From an uncultured Eubacteriales bacterium (GTDB lineage: Bacteria > Bacillota > Clostridia > Oscillospirales > UBA644): a DNA stretch of 54,298 bases. The notes beneath the pieces are model-generated. The model ran no database searches and was not told where the DNA came from. It worked only from the letters and a program-made list of their open reading frames with translations. The stretch lies in contig CAJLLT010000015.1 in NCBI GenBank assembly GCA_905207625.1, positions 1-54,298 on the forward strand, in the 5' to 3' direction. The first letter of the stretch is position 1. Each line of letters starts with the position of its first letter. Positions 16,857 to 24,504 of this stretch are shown in pieces. The position numbers were made by a program, and so were the translations under genes.

Positions 16857-19800
16857 TTACGAAAAATATTTGACGCCGGCGGCAAAGAGTTTCTGATCCT
16901 TCTGCCCTTCCACATTGCGGCAAACATCATCGCCCCTGCGTTCGCTGTGAGCCATTTTTCCGAAAATTCTGCCGTCGGGACTGAATATACCCTCAACCGC
17001 CCCCACGGAGGCGTTGGGATTGAAGCATGTCTCCATTGTGGGACAGCCGTTTTTATCAACATACTGGGTAGCTATCTGCCCGTTTCCGATAAGGGTCCGC
17101 ATGACCTCGTCGGAGGCAATAAACCTGCCTTCACCGTGGGAAATAGGAACGGTATGGATGTCACCCACATTGTTGAACATCATCCAGGGGCTGTTGACTG
17201 ATGCCACACGGGTATCAACCATCATCGACTGATGTCTGCCTATGGCGTTATATGTAAGAGTGGGTGCCTCAGGAGACGGTGCGCAGATGCGCCCGTAGGG
17301 GACAAGCCCGAGTTTTATCAGAGCCTGGAAACCGTTGCAGATACCGAGAATGAGGAAATCGGGACTTTCAAGTTTCCCGTTTACCGCTTCCATAATCCTG
17401 GGGTTTCTGAAAAAGGTCGCAATAAATTTACCCGATCCGTCCGGTTCGTCTCCTCCGGAAAAGCCTCCGGGGAACATGAGTATCTGGCTTTCAGCCACCG
17501 CTTTCTCCAGCCGGGAGAGAGTCTCCGTTATATCTGCGGCGGTTCTGTTGCGGATAACGAGTATTTCCGGTTCCGCTCCCGCCTGGGCAAAGGCACGGGC
17601 GGAGTCGTATTCGCAGTTCGTTCCGGGGAATGCGGGAATAAGGACCTTCGGACGGGCAATCTTCACCGACGGAGCAACACCGGAACGAAGGTCAAAGGAA
17701 TACTTTTCAATGGGTTGAGCCTCATCAACACCCTGGGCGCGAAGCGGGAAAACGGGCTCCAGAACATCCTTCCACATACGGGTAAGCTCTTCCATGCAGA
17801 GTTTCTCTCCGCCGCGGACAAAACTGCGTTCGGCGGTAACACGTCCGAGCATTGGAACACCGTCCACAGGTTTTTCCGCTCTGAAAACAAATCCGCCGTA
17901 GCATGGACGGAAAAGATCCTTTTCAGGCACATTGGCAAATTCAAACCCGTATCCGTTACCGAGGCACATTTTGAACGCAGCTTCACAAACGCCTCCCGAG
18001 GTTACAGCGGCACAGTCGGTCACTGTTCCGTCGGAGATCAGGGAGTGGATCAGGTCATAAAGCTTTACGAGGCTTTCCGTATCGGGAAGGCTGTTTCCGT
18101 CATATTCGGGAAAGGCATAATATACATTTCCCGTTCCCTTGAACTCGGGGCTTACAAGCTTTGCCGCGTCGTTGACGGAGACCGCAAAACTTACAAGAGT
18201 GGGCGGGACGTCTATGTTCTCAAACGTTCCGGACATGGAATCCTTGCCTCCGATAGCTCCGGCACAGAGACCTATTTGGGCGGACAGCGCGCCAAGAAGC
18301 GCGGCGAAAGGCTTTCCCCATCTTTCGGGTCTGGAATTGGTGCGTTCAAAGTATTCCTGTAGACTCAGCCATACCTTTTTACGGTCACAGCCTGCGGCGA
18401 CAAGCTTTGTGATACTTTCCACAATAGCGCAGAAAGCCCCTTTGAACGGGTCACTTTCCGACAGATACGGATCGAAGCCGTACGCCATAACGGATGCGGT
18501 ATCACTTTCACCATCGATAACCGGGATCTTTGCCGCCATGACCTGGGCAGGCGTCAGCTGATATTTTCCGCCGAACGGCATAAACACGCTTGCGGCACCG
18601 ATGCTTCCGTCAAAACGTTCCGTAAGCCCTTTCTGGGAACAGACATTGAGATCCGTAACTATGGCTTTTACCGCTTCGGCAAAGCTCTTGCCTTCGTATT
18701 TTCCGCCGTATCTGACCGGCTGCGGCTTTACCGCCACATCGGTATGCTTTTCCGCGCCGTTGCTGTTGAGAAATTCACGGGAAAGGTCCACTATGGTATT
18801 CCCTTTCCAGTTCATACGGAGCCTGGGCTGCTGCGTAACCGTGGCAATCTTCACGGCACTGAGGTTCTCCGCGGAGGCATATTCTATGAACTTTTCCGCA
18901 TCAGCCGCGGCGACAACCACAGCCATGCGTTCCTGAGATTCCGATATCGCAAGTTCCGTTCCGTCGAGTCCCTCATACTTTTTCGGGACCTTGTCCAGAT
19001 CTATTTCAAGCCCGTCCGCCAGTTCACCCACAGCAACGGACACTCCGCCCGCACCGAAATCGTTGCAGCGTTTTATAAGCCTGGTCACCCGGCTGTCACG
19101 GAACAGCCTCTGGATTTTTCTTTCTTCGGTGGGATTGCCCTTCTGGACCTCCGCACCGCAACGGGAGATGGATTCAAGTGTGTGGGATTTTGAAGAACCG
19201 GTGGCACCGCCGCAACCGTCTCTTCCCGTTGCTCCGCCGAGGAGTATCACAACATCCCCGGGAGCGGGTTTGAGCCGTATAACGTTTTCGGCGGGAGCCG
19301 CGCCCACAACGGCGCCTATTTCAAGCCGTTTCGCAACGTAGCCCTCGTGATAAAACTCATTTACAAGTCCTGTTGCAAGGCCGATCTGATTGCCGTAAGA
19401 GGAATATCCCGCAGCGGCGGTGGTGGTTATTTTGCGCTGGGGAAGTTTTCCTCTGAGGGTTTTTTCGAAGGGAGTCCTGGGGTCTGCGGCACCGGTACAG
19501 CGCATCGCCTGATACACATACGCTCTTCCGGACAAAGGATCGCGGATAGCTCCGCCGAGACAGGTGGCGGCTCCGCCGAAGGGCTCGATTTCCGTGGGGT
19601 GATTATGGGTCTCATTCTTGAACATCAGCAAATAATCCTCAGGATCTTTTCTGCCCTTGATCTTTGCCTTTATCCGTACGGAGCAGGCATTTATCTCCTC
19701 CGATACATCCAGGTCCCGAAGTTGACCCCTTTTCCGCAGCACCTTACCGCCGATGGTGGCTATATCCATAAGGGTCTGAGGTTTGCGGGAATTTATTTCT

Positions 19801-20570
19801 TTGCGGTATTCAAGATATTCGTTATAAGCCTTTTCAACATAAGGCAGTTCAATGTCAACATTATCTATCCGGGTAAGAAAAGTTGTATGCCGGCAATGGT
19901 CGGACCAATAGGTGTCGATCATTCGTATCTCGGTAAGGGTCGGGTCTCTTTTTTCGGTATCCCTGAAATATTTCTGCAGGAAGGCAATGTCATCCGTATC
20001 CATCGCCAGAGCATAATCACGGACGAAATCCGCCAATCCGGACCCGTCCAGCTTTATAAAGCCGTCAATGGTACGTACGGTCTGAGGGATATCAAACTTT
20101 TCCCCGAGGGTCTCCGGAAGCTCCAGTGAAGCACGTCTCGCCTCCACCGGATTTATCAGATAATTCTCTATCTGCGCAAACTGCTCATCGGAAAGATCTC
20201 CGTAGAAGGCATATATGCGGCAGGAACGTACCGCGGGTCTTTCCTTTTCCGTCAGCAAAGATATGCACTGCGCACAGGAATCAGCCCTCTGATCAAACTG
20301 TCCCGGCAGGAATTCCACCGCAAGCAATCTCACATCCTCGCCGAGATCCGGCAGTTCCCGGTACACGTTGTCCACAGGGGGCTCAGAAAAAATAAGATTC
20401 TCGGCACGGCGGAAATCGTCATCGGAAATTCCTTCAACGTCGTATCTGTTGAATATCCTGACCTTCTCCGTTCTGATACCGAGAGTCTTCTGAATATCTG
20501 CGCATACCCCTGCCGCCTCCACGGCAAAAGGTTCTTTTTTTTCCGAATAAATCCTCTTTACTCTGTTCAT
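16857..20570 (-). CDS. purL: Phosphoribosylformylglycinamidine synthase, single-chain
   Basis: 1237-residue FGAM synthase (FGAR + Gln + ATP to FGAM), purine biosynthesis. Order: a PurS-like N-terminal domain (about 1-180), two AIRS-type PurL halves with the ATP/FGAR block KNETHNHPTEIEPFGGAATC, and a glutaminase domain over the last 260 residues with PAFPGTNCEYD, the nucleophile in ILGICNGFQAL and the His in ISHGEGRFIAS. This one-chain architecture is the clostridial form, in contrast to separate purS/purQ/purL. An in-frame start at 20654 exists but lies close to the -10 element; the ATG at 20570 with GGGAGAGGG upstream is preferred. It has its own promoter overlapping the mtaB end. Other pur genes are not in the window. 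Confidence 0.95.
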   Translation of the reverse strand: MNRVKRIYSEKKEPFAVEAAGVCADIQKTLGIRTEKVRIFNRYDVEGISDDDFRRAENLIFSEPPVDNVYRELPDLGEDVRLLAVEFLPGQFDQRADSCAQCISLLTEKERPAVRSCRIYAFYGDLSDEQFAQIENYLINPVEARRASLELPETLGEKFDIPQTVRTIDGFIKLDGSGLADFVRDYALAMDTDDIAFLQKYFRDTEKRDPTLTEIRMIDTYWSDHCRHTTFLTRIDNVDIELPYVEKAYNEYLEYRKEINSRKPQTLMDIATIGGKVLRKRGQLRDLDVSEEINACSVRIKAKIKGRKDPEDYLLMFKNETHNHPTEIEPFGGAATCLGGAIRDPLSGRAYVYQAMRCTGAADPRTPFEKTLRGKLPQRKITTTAAAGYSSYGNQIGLATGLVNEFYHEGYVAKRLEIGAVVGAAPAENVIRLKPAPGDVVILLGGATGRDGCGGATGSSKSHTLESISRCGAEVQKGNPTEERKIQRLFRDSRVTRLIKRCNDFGAGGVSVAVGELADGLEIDLDKVPKKYEGLDGTELAISESQERMAVVVAAADAEKFIEYASAENLSAVKIATVTQQPRLRMNWKGNTIVDLSREFLNSNGAEKHTDVAVKPQPVRYGGKYEGKSFAEAVKAIVTDLNVCSQKGLTERFDGSIGAASVFMPFGGKYQLTPAQVMAAKIPVIDGESDTASVMAYGFDPYLSESDPFKGAFCAIVESITKLVAAGCDRKKVWLSLQEYFERTNSRPERWGKPFAALLGALSAQIGLCAGAIGGKDSMSGTFENIDVPPTLVSFAVSVNDAAKLVSPEFKGTGNVYYAFPEYDGNSLPDTESLVKLYDLIHSLISDGTVTDCAAVTSGGVCEAAFKMCLGNGYGFEFANVPEKDLFRPCYGGFVFRAEKPVDGVPMLGRVTAERSFVRGGEKLCMEELTRMWKDVLEPVFPLRAQGVDEAQPIEKYSFDLRSGVAPSVKIARPKVLIPAFPGTNCEYDSARAFAQAGAEPEILVIRNRTAADITETLSRLEKAVAESQILMFPGGFSGGDEPDGSGKFIATFFRNPRIMEAVNGKLESPDFLILGICNGFQALIKLGLVPYGRICAPSPEAPTLTYNAIGRHQSMMVDTRVASVNSPWMMFNNVGDIHTVPISHGEGRFIASDEVMRTLIGNGQIATQYVDKNGCPTMETCFNPNASVGAVEGIFSPDGRIFGKMAHSERRGDDVCRNVEGQKDQKLFAAGVKYFS

Positions 20571-20602
20571 CCTTTTCCCTCTCCCGAAATTAAACTTATA
20601 AC

Positions 20603-20628
20603 ATCTCCGGAATAGTATTTCCGGAGAT
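20603..20628 (-). promoter_or_regulatory. Hairpin in the purL leader
   Basis: ATCTCCGGAA (20603-20612) and TTCCGGAGAT (20619-20628) form a perfect 10-bp stem with a 6-nt loop, in the short 5' UTR between the purL promoter and its ribosome binding site. No U-tract follows, so it is not a terminator. It may stabilise the mRNA 5' end or bind a regulator. Confidence 0.5.
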
Positions 20629-20642
20629 TTCCGTACAAATAT

Positions 20643-20671
20643 ATTATAGCACAATATATATTTTATTGCAA
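20643..20671 (-). promoter_or_regulatory. purL promoter
   Basis: Minus strand TTGCAA (20666-20671), 17 bp, TATAAT (20643-20648) with an upstream TGC (extended -10). The -35 box lies inside the last codons of mtaB. Confidence 0.75.
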
Positions 20672-21949
20672 TACCCCTATGGAAAAATCCTCAAAAACTT
20701 GCGTGATCGTGACATTTCTCAACTCATTGCAAAGACCGGTCGCACCGGGAACACGGACATCGATATAATTTGGTGTATACCCCCCGCTGTAACCGTTTTT
20801 TTCCCGTTCAAAAAGAACCGGCACAGTCTTTCCCACATAGCGTTTCATAAATTCCGCGCCGCTTTTCTCCGACACTCTGTTCAGTTCCGCGACACGCAGG
20901 GATTTAGTCTTTTTGTCCGTTTTCCCGGGCATCTTTTCCGCGGCAGTCCCTTTTCTTTCGGAAAACGGGAAAACATGTATTTTCAGGAATCCGATTTTTT
21001 CGGCAAAAGATACGGTCTCGGCAAATTCGCTGTCCGTTTCCCCCGGGAAACCCACAATTATATCCGTAGTCACGGACGTATCGGGAATGTACCTGCGTAA
21101 AAGTTCCACTGCGTCATAATACTCCCCGGGAGTATAGTGACGGTTCATCCTCTTCAGTGTCTCGGCGCATCCGCTCTGCAAAGACAGGTGAAACTGCGGA
21201 CAAAGGTGCTTCAGAGCCGCAAGCCTGCGGACGGTTTCCCCGGTAATAAAAACCGGCTCAAGACTTCCCAGACGGATCCTCTCAAGTCCCGGTATCCGGT
21301 CTATCTTCTCAAGTAAAGTACAGAGATCAGTGGAGTTCCCGTCAAGACCGTAATTATCGAGATGTATCCCGGTAAGGACTATTTCCTTATACCCCCCGTC
21401 ACGGACAAGGTTTCTGACCTCTTCCACAGCCTCGGCCTCATCCTTGCTGCGGATCCGTCCCCGGGCATATGGAATAATGCAGTAAGAACAAAAGTTATTG
21501 CATCCGTCCTGTATCTTTATGTAAGCCCTGGTCCGTTCGCTGCGGTCCGAGGTCATTTTTTCAAAAGCCTTTTCCTGTCCCGGATTTCTCACGTCATATA
21601 TGCGCTGTCTGTTTTCCGAGAACCGGGAAACATATTCCGTAAGTCTGGTTTTACTTCCTGTACCCAGAACTATGTCGGCTTCCGTCATATCTCTGACCTC
21701 AGGACTCGTCTGGCTCATACAGCCCACAACGGCAATGACCGCATCGGGATTCAGAGCTCTCATGCGGCGCACTATCTGTCTGGATTTTCTTGCGCTTTCC
21801 TCCGTTACGGCGCAGGTGTTTATACAGCACACATCGCAGGGCTGTCCCGCCTCCACTATTTCATACCCAGCCTGCCGGAACTCTGTTTCCATAACGGAAC
21901 TTTCATATTGATTTACCTTGCATCCCAAGGTGTAAACGGAAAATTTCAT
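20663..21949 (-). CDS. mtaB: tRNA t6A37 methylthiotransferase
   Basis: 428-residue radical-SAM methylthiotransferase that converts t6A37 to ms2t6A in tRNAs reading ANN codons. The N-terminal UPF0004 domain supplies three cluster cysteines (TLGCKVNQYE, CINTCAVTEES, VVGCMSQ). The radical-SAM triad is CNNFCSYC in KIQDGCNNFCSYCIIPYARG, and a TRAM domain closes the protein. The motifs and length fit the MtaB (YqeV) branch better than MiaB or RimO. GGAGGG lies before the ATG. It has its own promoter 115 bp upstream. Confidence 0.93.
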   Translation of the reverse strand: MKFSVYTLGCKVNQYESSVMETEFRQAGYEIVEAGQPCDVCCINTCAVTEESARKSRQIVRRMRALNPDAVIAVVGCMSQTSPEVRDMTEADIVLGTGSKTRLTEYVSRFSENRQRIYDVRNPGQEKAFEKMTSDRSERTRAYIKIQDGCNNFCSYCIIPYARGRIRSKDEAEAVEEVRNLVRDGGYKEIVLTGIHLDNYGLDGNSTDLCTLLEKIDRIPGLERIRLGSLEPVFITGETVRRLAALKHLCPQFHLSLQSGCAETLKRMNRHYTPGEYYDAVELLRRYIPDTSVTTDIIVGFPGETDSEFAETVSFAEKIGFLKIHVFPFSERKGTAAEKMPGKTDKKTKSLRVAELNRVSEKSGAEFMKRYVGKTVPVLFEREKNGYSGGYTPNYIDVRVPGATGLCNELRNVTITQVFEDFSIGVLQ

Positions 21950-22064
21950 ATTCGTCCCTCCGGGAATGAATATCGGATGTCCGGCAAACAGATACGGTCA
22001 AGCCGCCGGCTCTGCTCAGTCCTGAAAACTCGGCACTTGCCGTGTCCCGGGCATCGGTACCCAT

Positions 22065-22093
22065 ATTATACAACATCCGGAAAAGGAAATCAA
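22065..22093 (-). promoter_or_regulatory. mtaB promoter
   Basis: Minus strand TTGATT (22088-22093), 17 bp, TATAAT (22065-22070). Confidence 0.7.
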
Positions 22094-22257
22094 CAACAAA
22101 ACAGCGAATTATGAGACTCCGGGTATGTTTTTGCGGCAAAGGATCATATTCCGTCTGTTTTGCGGGGCTGCCCGTTACCCGAAGCATCCTCTGTATCACA
22201 GCCGGAGCGGGACGGGAAAGCCGGCACGGATTTATCCGTTAAAGATATCCCCCCGAT

Positions 22258-22290
22258 AAAAAAGTTTCCGCCGCGGATATGCGGCGGAAA
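22258..22290 (-). terminator. Intrinsic terminator
   Basis: TTTCCGCCGC (22265-22274) pairs perfectly with GCGGCGGAAA (22281-22290); on the minus strand it is followed by CTTTTTT. It lies 120 bp after the small gene at 22410-22568. Confidence 0.85.
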
Positions 22291-22409
22291 TCCTGTTTCA
22301 GAGTAAAGCGTATTTATTTTCCGCTGATACGGAAAGAAATAACGGGTTTTACCGGAAAACCGTTTTCATAAAGCCGGCTTCAGTGCTCCGGTAAGGTCCG
22401 GTACTGTTT

Positions 22410-22568
22410 TTATCGGCAACAGGGATCCGGAGGCGGAGGACAGCAGCAGGGATCGGGAGGCGGCAAGCAGCAGTCGTTGCCTTTGTTATCATTTACCAGG
22501 AAGAGAATGACGATGATGGCGATGATTATGATCCATATATTCTCCCCCCATTTGAAATTTCCGAACAT
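22410..22568 (-). CDS. Small single-pass membrane protein with a Cys/Pro tail (unknown function)
   Basis: 52 residues. After a short N-terminus with two tryptophans comes one strongly hydrophobic helix (about residues 11-25, almost all Ile/Leu/Val), then a polar NDNKGND linker and a C-terminal tail built of CC-x-PPPDP units (seven cysteines, repeated proline runs, residues 33-51). A longer frame open to 22844 is a read-through of non-coding sequence; the ATG at 22568 has AGAAAGGCAGG ahead of it. The layout resembles small clostridial membrane peptides of the YjcZ kind, but I do not recognise the family. The tail could bind metal or make disulfides outside the membrane. Confidence 0.6.
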   Translation of the reverse strand: MFGNFKWGENIWIIIIAIIVILFLVNDNKGNDCCLPPPDPCCCPPPPDPCCR

Positions 22569-22718
22569 GATGTAACCTGCCTTTCTGAGGTTTTTTCTTG
22601 ATTTTATGTGCAACATTTGCCAATACCATTCTATGCATACGAATTTTTTTTGTTCTGCCCCGGTAGGAAGAATAAGAGGACAAAGTCGGAGCAGAATAAT
22701 AGGGCGAGGTGAGCGATT

Positions 22719-22910
22719 ATGACGGAAAAGAATAAAGAGGTCCCGTTGGGTCTGGGAATGGCTCTGGCAGAAAATATCCCCGCACTCAAGGCTTTTGCAG
22801 CCCTCACTATTCCCCAGCAACAGGATTTCATCGAAAACGCCCACACCGTAAGTTCTGCGTCAGAAATGAGAGCTTACGTAGCGGGACTGGAGAAAAAGAA
22901 CAATGGCTGA
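22719..22910 (+). CDS. Small conserved-looking protein (unknown function)
   Basis: 63 residues, soluble, with the pattern PLGLGMALAENIPALKAFAAL followed by a Q-rich IPQQQDF helix and an SSASEMRAYV helix. The spacing is reminiscent of the small helical YdeI/OmdA-type domain ('ALxxNxxAxxxFxxLTxxxxxxxxxxxxxA'), but that is a weak resemblance. GAGGTGA lies 6 nt before the ATG. It overlaps the next small gene by 8 bp, and both end at a strong terminator, so they form a two-gene operon. Confidence 0.72.
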   Translation: MTEKNKEVPLGLGMALAENIPALKAFAALTIPQQQDFIENAHTVSSASEMRAYVAGLEKKNNG

Positions 22911-23046
22911 AGAAAGCTTTGTAAAAGAAAAATACTGTCCGACGCTTAAACGGAACGTGGCAGTCCGTGTTACCCATGGCAAAGAAGTGAAACAAACCTG
23001 TCTTGAGCAATGCAAAGACTGCGGCAAATGCCCTGTCAAAAACTGA
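22903..23046 (+). CDS. 47-residue cysteine-rich protein (unknown function)
   Basis: Short gene starting inside the 3' end of the previous one (8-bp overlap, different frame). The product is basic, with cysteines at 12, 33, 37, 40 and 43; the C-terminal TCLEQCKDCGKCPV gives C-x3-C-x2-C-x2-C, a pattern suited to zinc or an Fe-S cluster. The N-terminal YCPTLKRNVAV may contribute the fifth cysteine. The start codon is close to the upstream stop, which favours translational coupling. No family recognised. A strong terminator follows within 15 bp. Confidence 0.7.
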   Translation: MAEESFVKEKYCPTLKRNVAVRVTHGKEVKQTCLEQCKDCGKCPVKN

Positions 23047-23060
23047 TCCCACCCGACAAA

Positions 23061-23095
23061 AAAGAGCCGACTGAGCGGTCGGCTCTTTGGTTTTT
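23061..23095. terminator. Intrinsic terminator
   Basis: AAAGAGCCGAC (23061-23071) and GTCGGCTCTTT (23078-23088) around TGAGCG, then GGTTTTT. The preceding A-run makes it work in both directions, also for the convergent gene at 23096. Confidence 0.92.
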
Positions 23096-23476
23096 CTAAA
23101 GTACGAGCAACGGTCTCAGTGCACGGCTGACCCACAGGGCGGGAAAAGACAGAACGAACCAGTAAAAGGAGTTTTTCAAACATATCTGCCCCAGAAAATT
23201 GAATTTTTTCCCGGAATAATCCCATATATTCATGTGCAACCCGCGATTGAAGACAAGCCCGAACAGAAGCTCCGTCACGGTTATTATCCCACATCCCACC
23301 CCGGCAAGAATAAAGTCCGGAACAGAAGTAATAAACGCTCCGTCCGCAAGGGCAAGCAGACAAACGCTCATTCCTGCGGCAAAAAACATTGTAAGGTGAG
23401 TTTTACCCGCCCAGAGCATCTCCGTAACCTGATAAGTCAGTCCGGCTATAACAAAAAGAAAAATATAAAAAATCAA
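23096..23476 (-). CDS. Putative membrane protein of the ABC_trans_CmpB family
   Basis: 126 residues with four hydrophobic segments (about 1-18, 28-47, 52-76 and 100-122). The segment FNRGLHMNIWDYSGKKFNFLGQICLKNSFYWF is the signature of the 'putative ABC transporter permease' family PF06541 (WDYS...GQICL). Actual transport has not been shown for this family as far as I know. The start is TTG with GGGGG 6 nt upstream; an alternative start further in cannot be excluded. Confidence 0.78.
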   Translation of the reverse strand: MIFYIFLFVIAGLTYQVTEMLWAGKTHLTMFFAAGMSVCLLALADGAFITSVPDFILAGVGCGIITVTELLFGLVFNRGLHMNIWDYSGKKFNFLGQICLKNSFYWFVLSFPALWVSRALRPLLVL

Positions 23477-23569
23477 GCAAATCCCCCATTTTATCCTTTT
23501 TCAAGAAACATTGTTTCCCCTGTTCCGGTCAATATCCGTTTTTGTCATGATTTTTGGTAAATTTGACTA

Positions 23570-23599
23570 TTTACAACATCAGGCGGTTTGTGGTACAAT
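23570..23599 (+). promoter_or_regulatory. Promoter of the Spo0A-like gene
   Basis: TTTACA (23570-23575), 18 bp, TACAAT (23594-23599). Confidence 0.65.
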
Positions 23600-23628
23600 T
23601 AAATAAAAAAATATAAAAAAGAGTAAAT

Positions 23629-24393
23629 ATGCAGAGTAAGACCGTACTTATTTTCGGCAACAGAAACAATTCCGTGAATGAGGAATATCCGGGATTGGAA
23701 AATATGGGCTGTCATGTCGTTCCCATGACTATCTCCGAGCCCTATGACGGAGAGGATCCCGTCGCCGTTATCATCGACACTGGGAATACAGGAGACCCGG
23801 AACTGGAAATTGCCACACTGAGGAGCAGATTCTTTTGTCCCGTGATCGCCGTACGTCCGGACGACGGAACCGACGACCTGATTCTGAGAAAAGCCGGAGC
23901 CGAACTTGTCATCCCTGCCGGAGGAAAAGCCGTTGCGCTGAGAACTGGGATACGGAGAATCATTGACATAAAACAAGGCAAAGTCCGTCTGACTGATCCG
24001 GTAAGAGTTTCCTCTGCGGAGATACTTGCCATGCTCCGGATATCCTCCAGACTCAGCGGATATTCGATGCTGAATGAAATCATCTGCATGCTTGCCACCG
24101 ATATACGGGACAGAAAATTTTCTCATCAGCCTATATATGTCCGTCTTCGGGAAAAGTTCGGCATATCACCCATACGGTCGGAGCGAAACATGCGGTATGC
24201 GCTGAAAAAAGCTCAGTGGGAAAACCTCAAAAGACTGCCCTCCGCGACAGTTTACGGACTGGGAAGGGAAAAAACCGTTGCCGGATTTGTTTATGCCGCA
24301 GCCCTTTACATTTCAAGAACGTCAGACACGGAAAAAACGAAAAAATCAGATGAAAATCCGAAAAAAATGCAAAATTACGCCCTTCACCCTTGA
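23629..24393 (+). CDS. Spo0A-like regulator with a degenerate receiver domain
   Basis: 254 residues. The C-terminal part (about 128-230) matches the DNA-binding effector domain of Spo0A: RLSGYSMLNEII (Spo0A: G-Y-x-Y-L-x-E-A-I), IYVRLREKFG, then SPIRSERNMRYALKKAQW at the recognition helix (Spo0A: S-R-V-E-R-A-I-R-H-A-I-x-x-A-W). The N-terminal 115 residues have the length and strand pattern of a receiver, but the acidic pair after strand 1 is missing (IFGNRN), the active-site loop is VIIDTGNTG and the conserved Lys-Pro is replaced (VIPAGGKAV). Phosphorylation by a phosphorelay is therefore unlikely; constitutive or ligand-driven DNA binding is more plausible. Target genes unknown. Confidence 0.78.
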   Translation: MQSKTVLIFGNRNNSVNEEYPGLENMGCHVVPMTISEPYDGEDPVAVIIDTGNTGDPELEIATLRSRFFCPVIAVRPDDGTDDLILRKAGAELVIPAGGKAVALRTGIRRIIDIKQGKVRLTDPVRVSSAEILAMLRISSRLSGYSMLNEIICMLATDIRDRKFSHQPIYVRLREKFGISPIRSERNMRYALKKAQWENLKRLPSATVYGLGREKTVAGFVYAAALYISRTSDTEKTKKSDENPKKMQNYALHP

Positions 24394-24418
24394 CATGCGG
24401 AGTGAAGGGTGTTATAAT
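24390..24418 (+). promoter_or_regulatory. Promoter of the DRE-TIM synthase-GntR operon
   Basis: TTGACA (24390-24395), 17 bp, TATAAT (24413-24418): a full sigma-A consensus. The -35 box contains the stop codon of the upstream gene. Confidence 0.88.
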
Positions 24419-24431
24419 TTGCGCATCAGGA

Positions 24432-24441
24432 TTGTATACAA
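24432..24441 (+). promoter_or_regulatory. GntR/FCD-type operator
   Basis: TTGTATACAA is a perfect palindrome starting about 7 nt after the expected transcription start. It matches the TNGTATACNA-type operators of FCD-class GntR regulators, and the second gene of this transcript encodes one, which suggests autorepression. Confidence 0.7.
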
Positions 24442-24461
24442 GAATACATAAATGCAAAAGA

Positions 24462-24489
24462 GCAGCCTTTCCATCCGGCTGCGGAAAGG
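24462..24489 (+). promoter_or_regulatory. Alternative hairpins in the leader of the DRE-TIM gene
   Basis: GCAGCC (24462-24467) can pair with GGCTGC (24477-24482), or CCTTTCC (24466-24472) with GGAAAGG (24483-24489); the two are mutually exclusive. The second would bury the only Shine-Dalgarno-like sequence, which is itself about 15 nt from the ATG. Confidence 0.35.
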
Positions 24490-24504
24490 CAGAGTCGATA
24501 TATA

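Larger units (their letters stand above)
21950..22409. other. Intergenic stretch (mtaB leader and small-gene terminator)
   Basis: This 460-bp gap holds the mtaB promoter (22065-22093) and the terminator of the small minus-strand gene (22258-22290). The short open frames in between have no ribosome binding site and no recognisable composition. Between 22100 and 22257 I see nothing I can name. Confidence 0.5.

Noticed and set aside
17232..18362. 376-residue open frame antisense to purL
   Set aside because: Shadow of purL with no family features.
22569..22844. N-terminal extension of the 52-residue membrane protein to 144 residues
   Set aside because: The added part has no domain, crosses the opposite small gene, and the ATG at 22568 has its own ribosome binding site.
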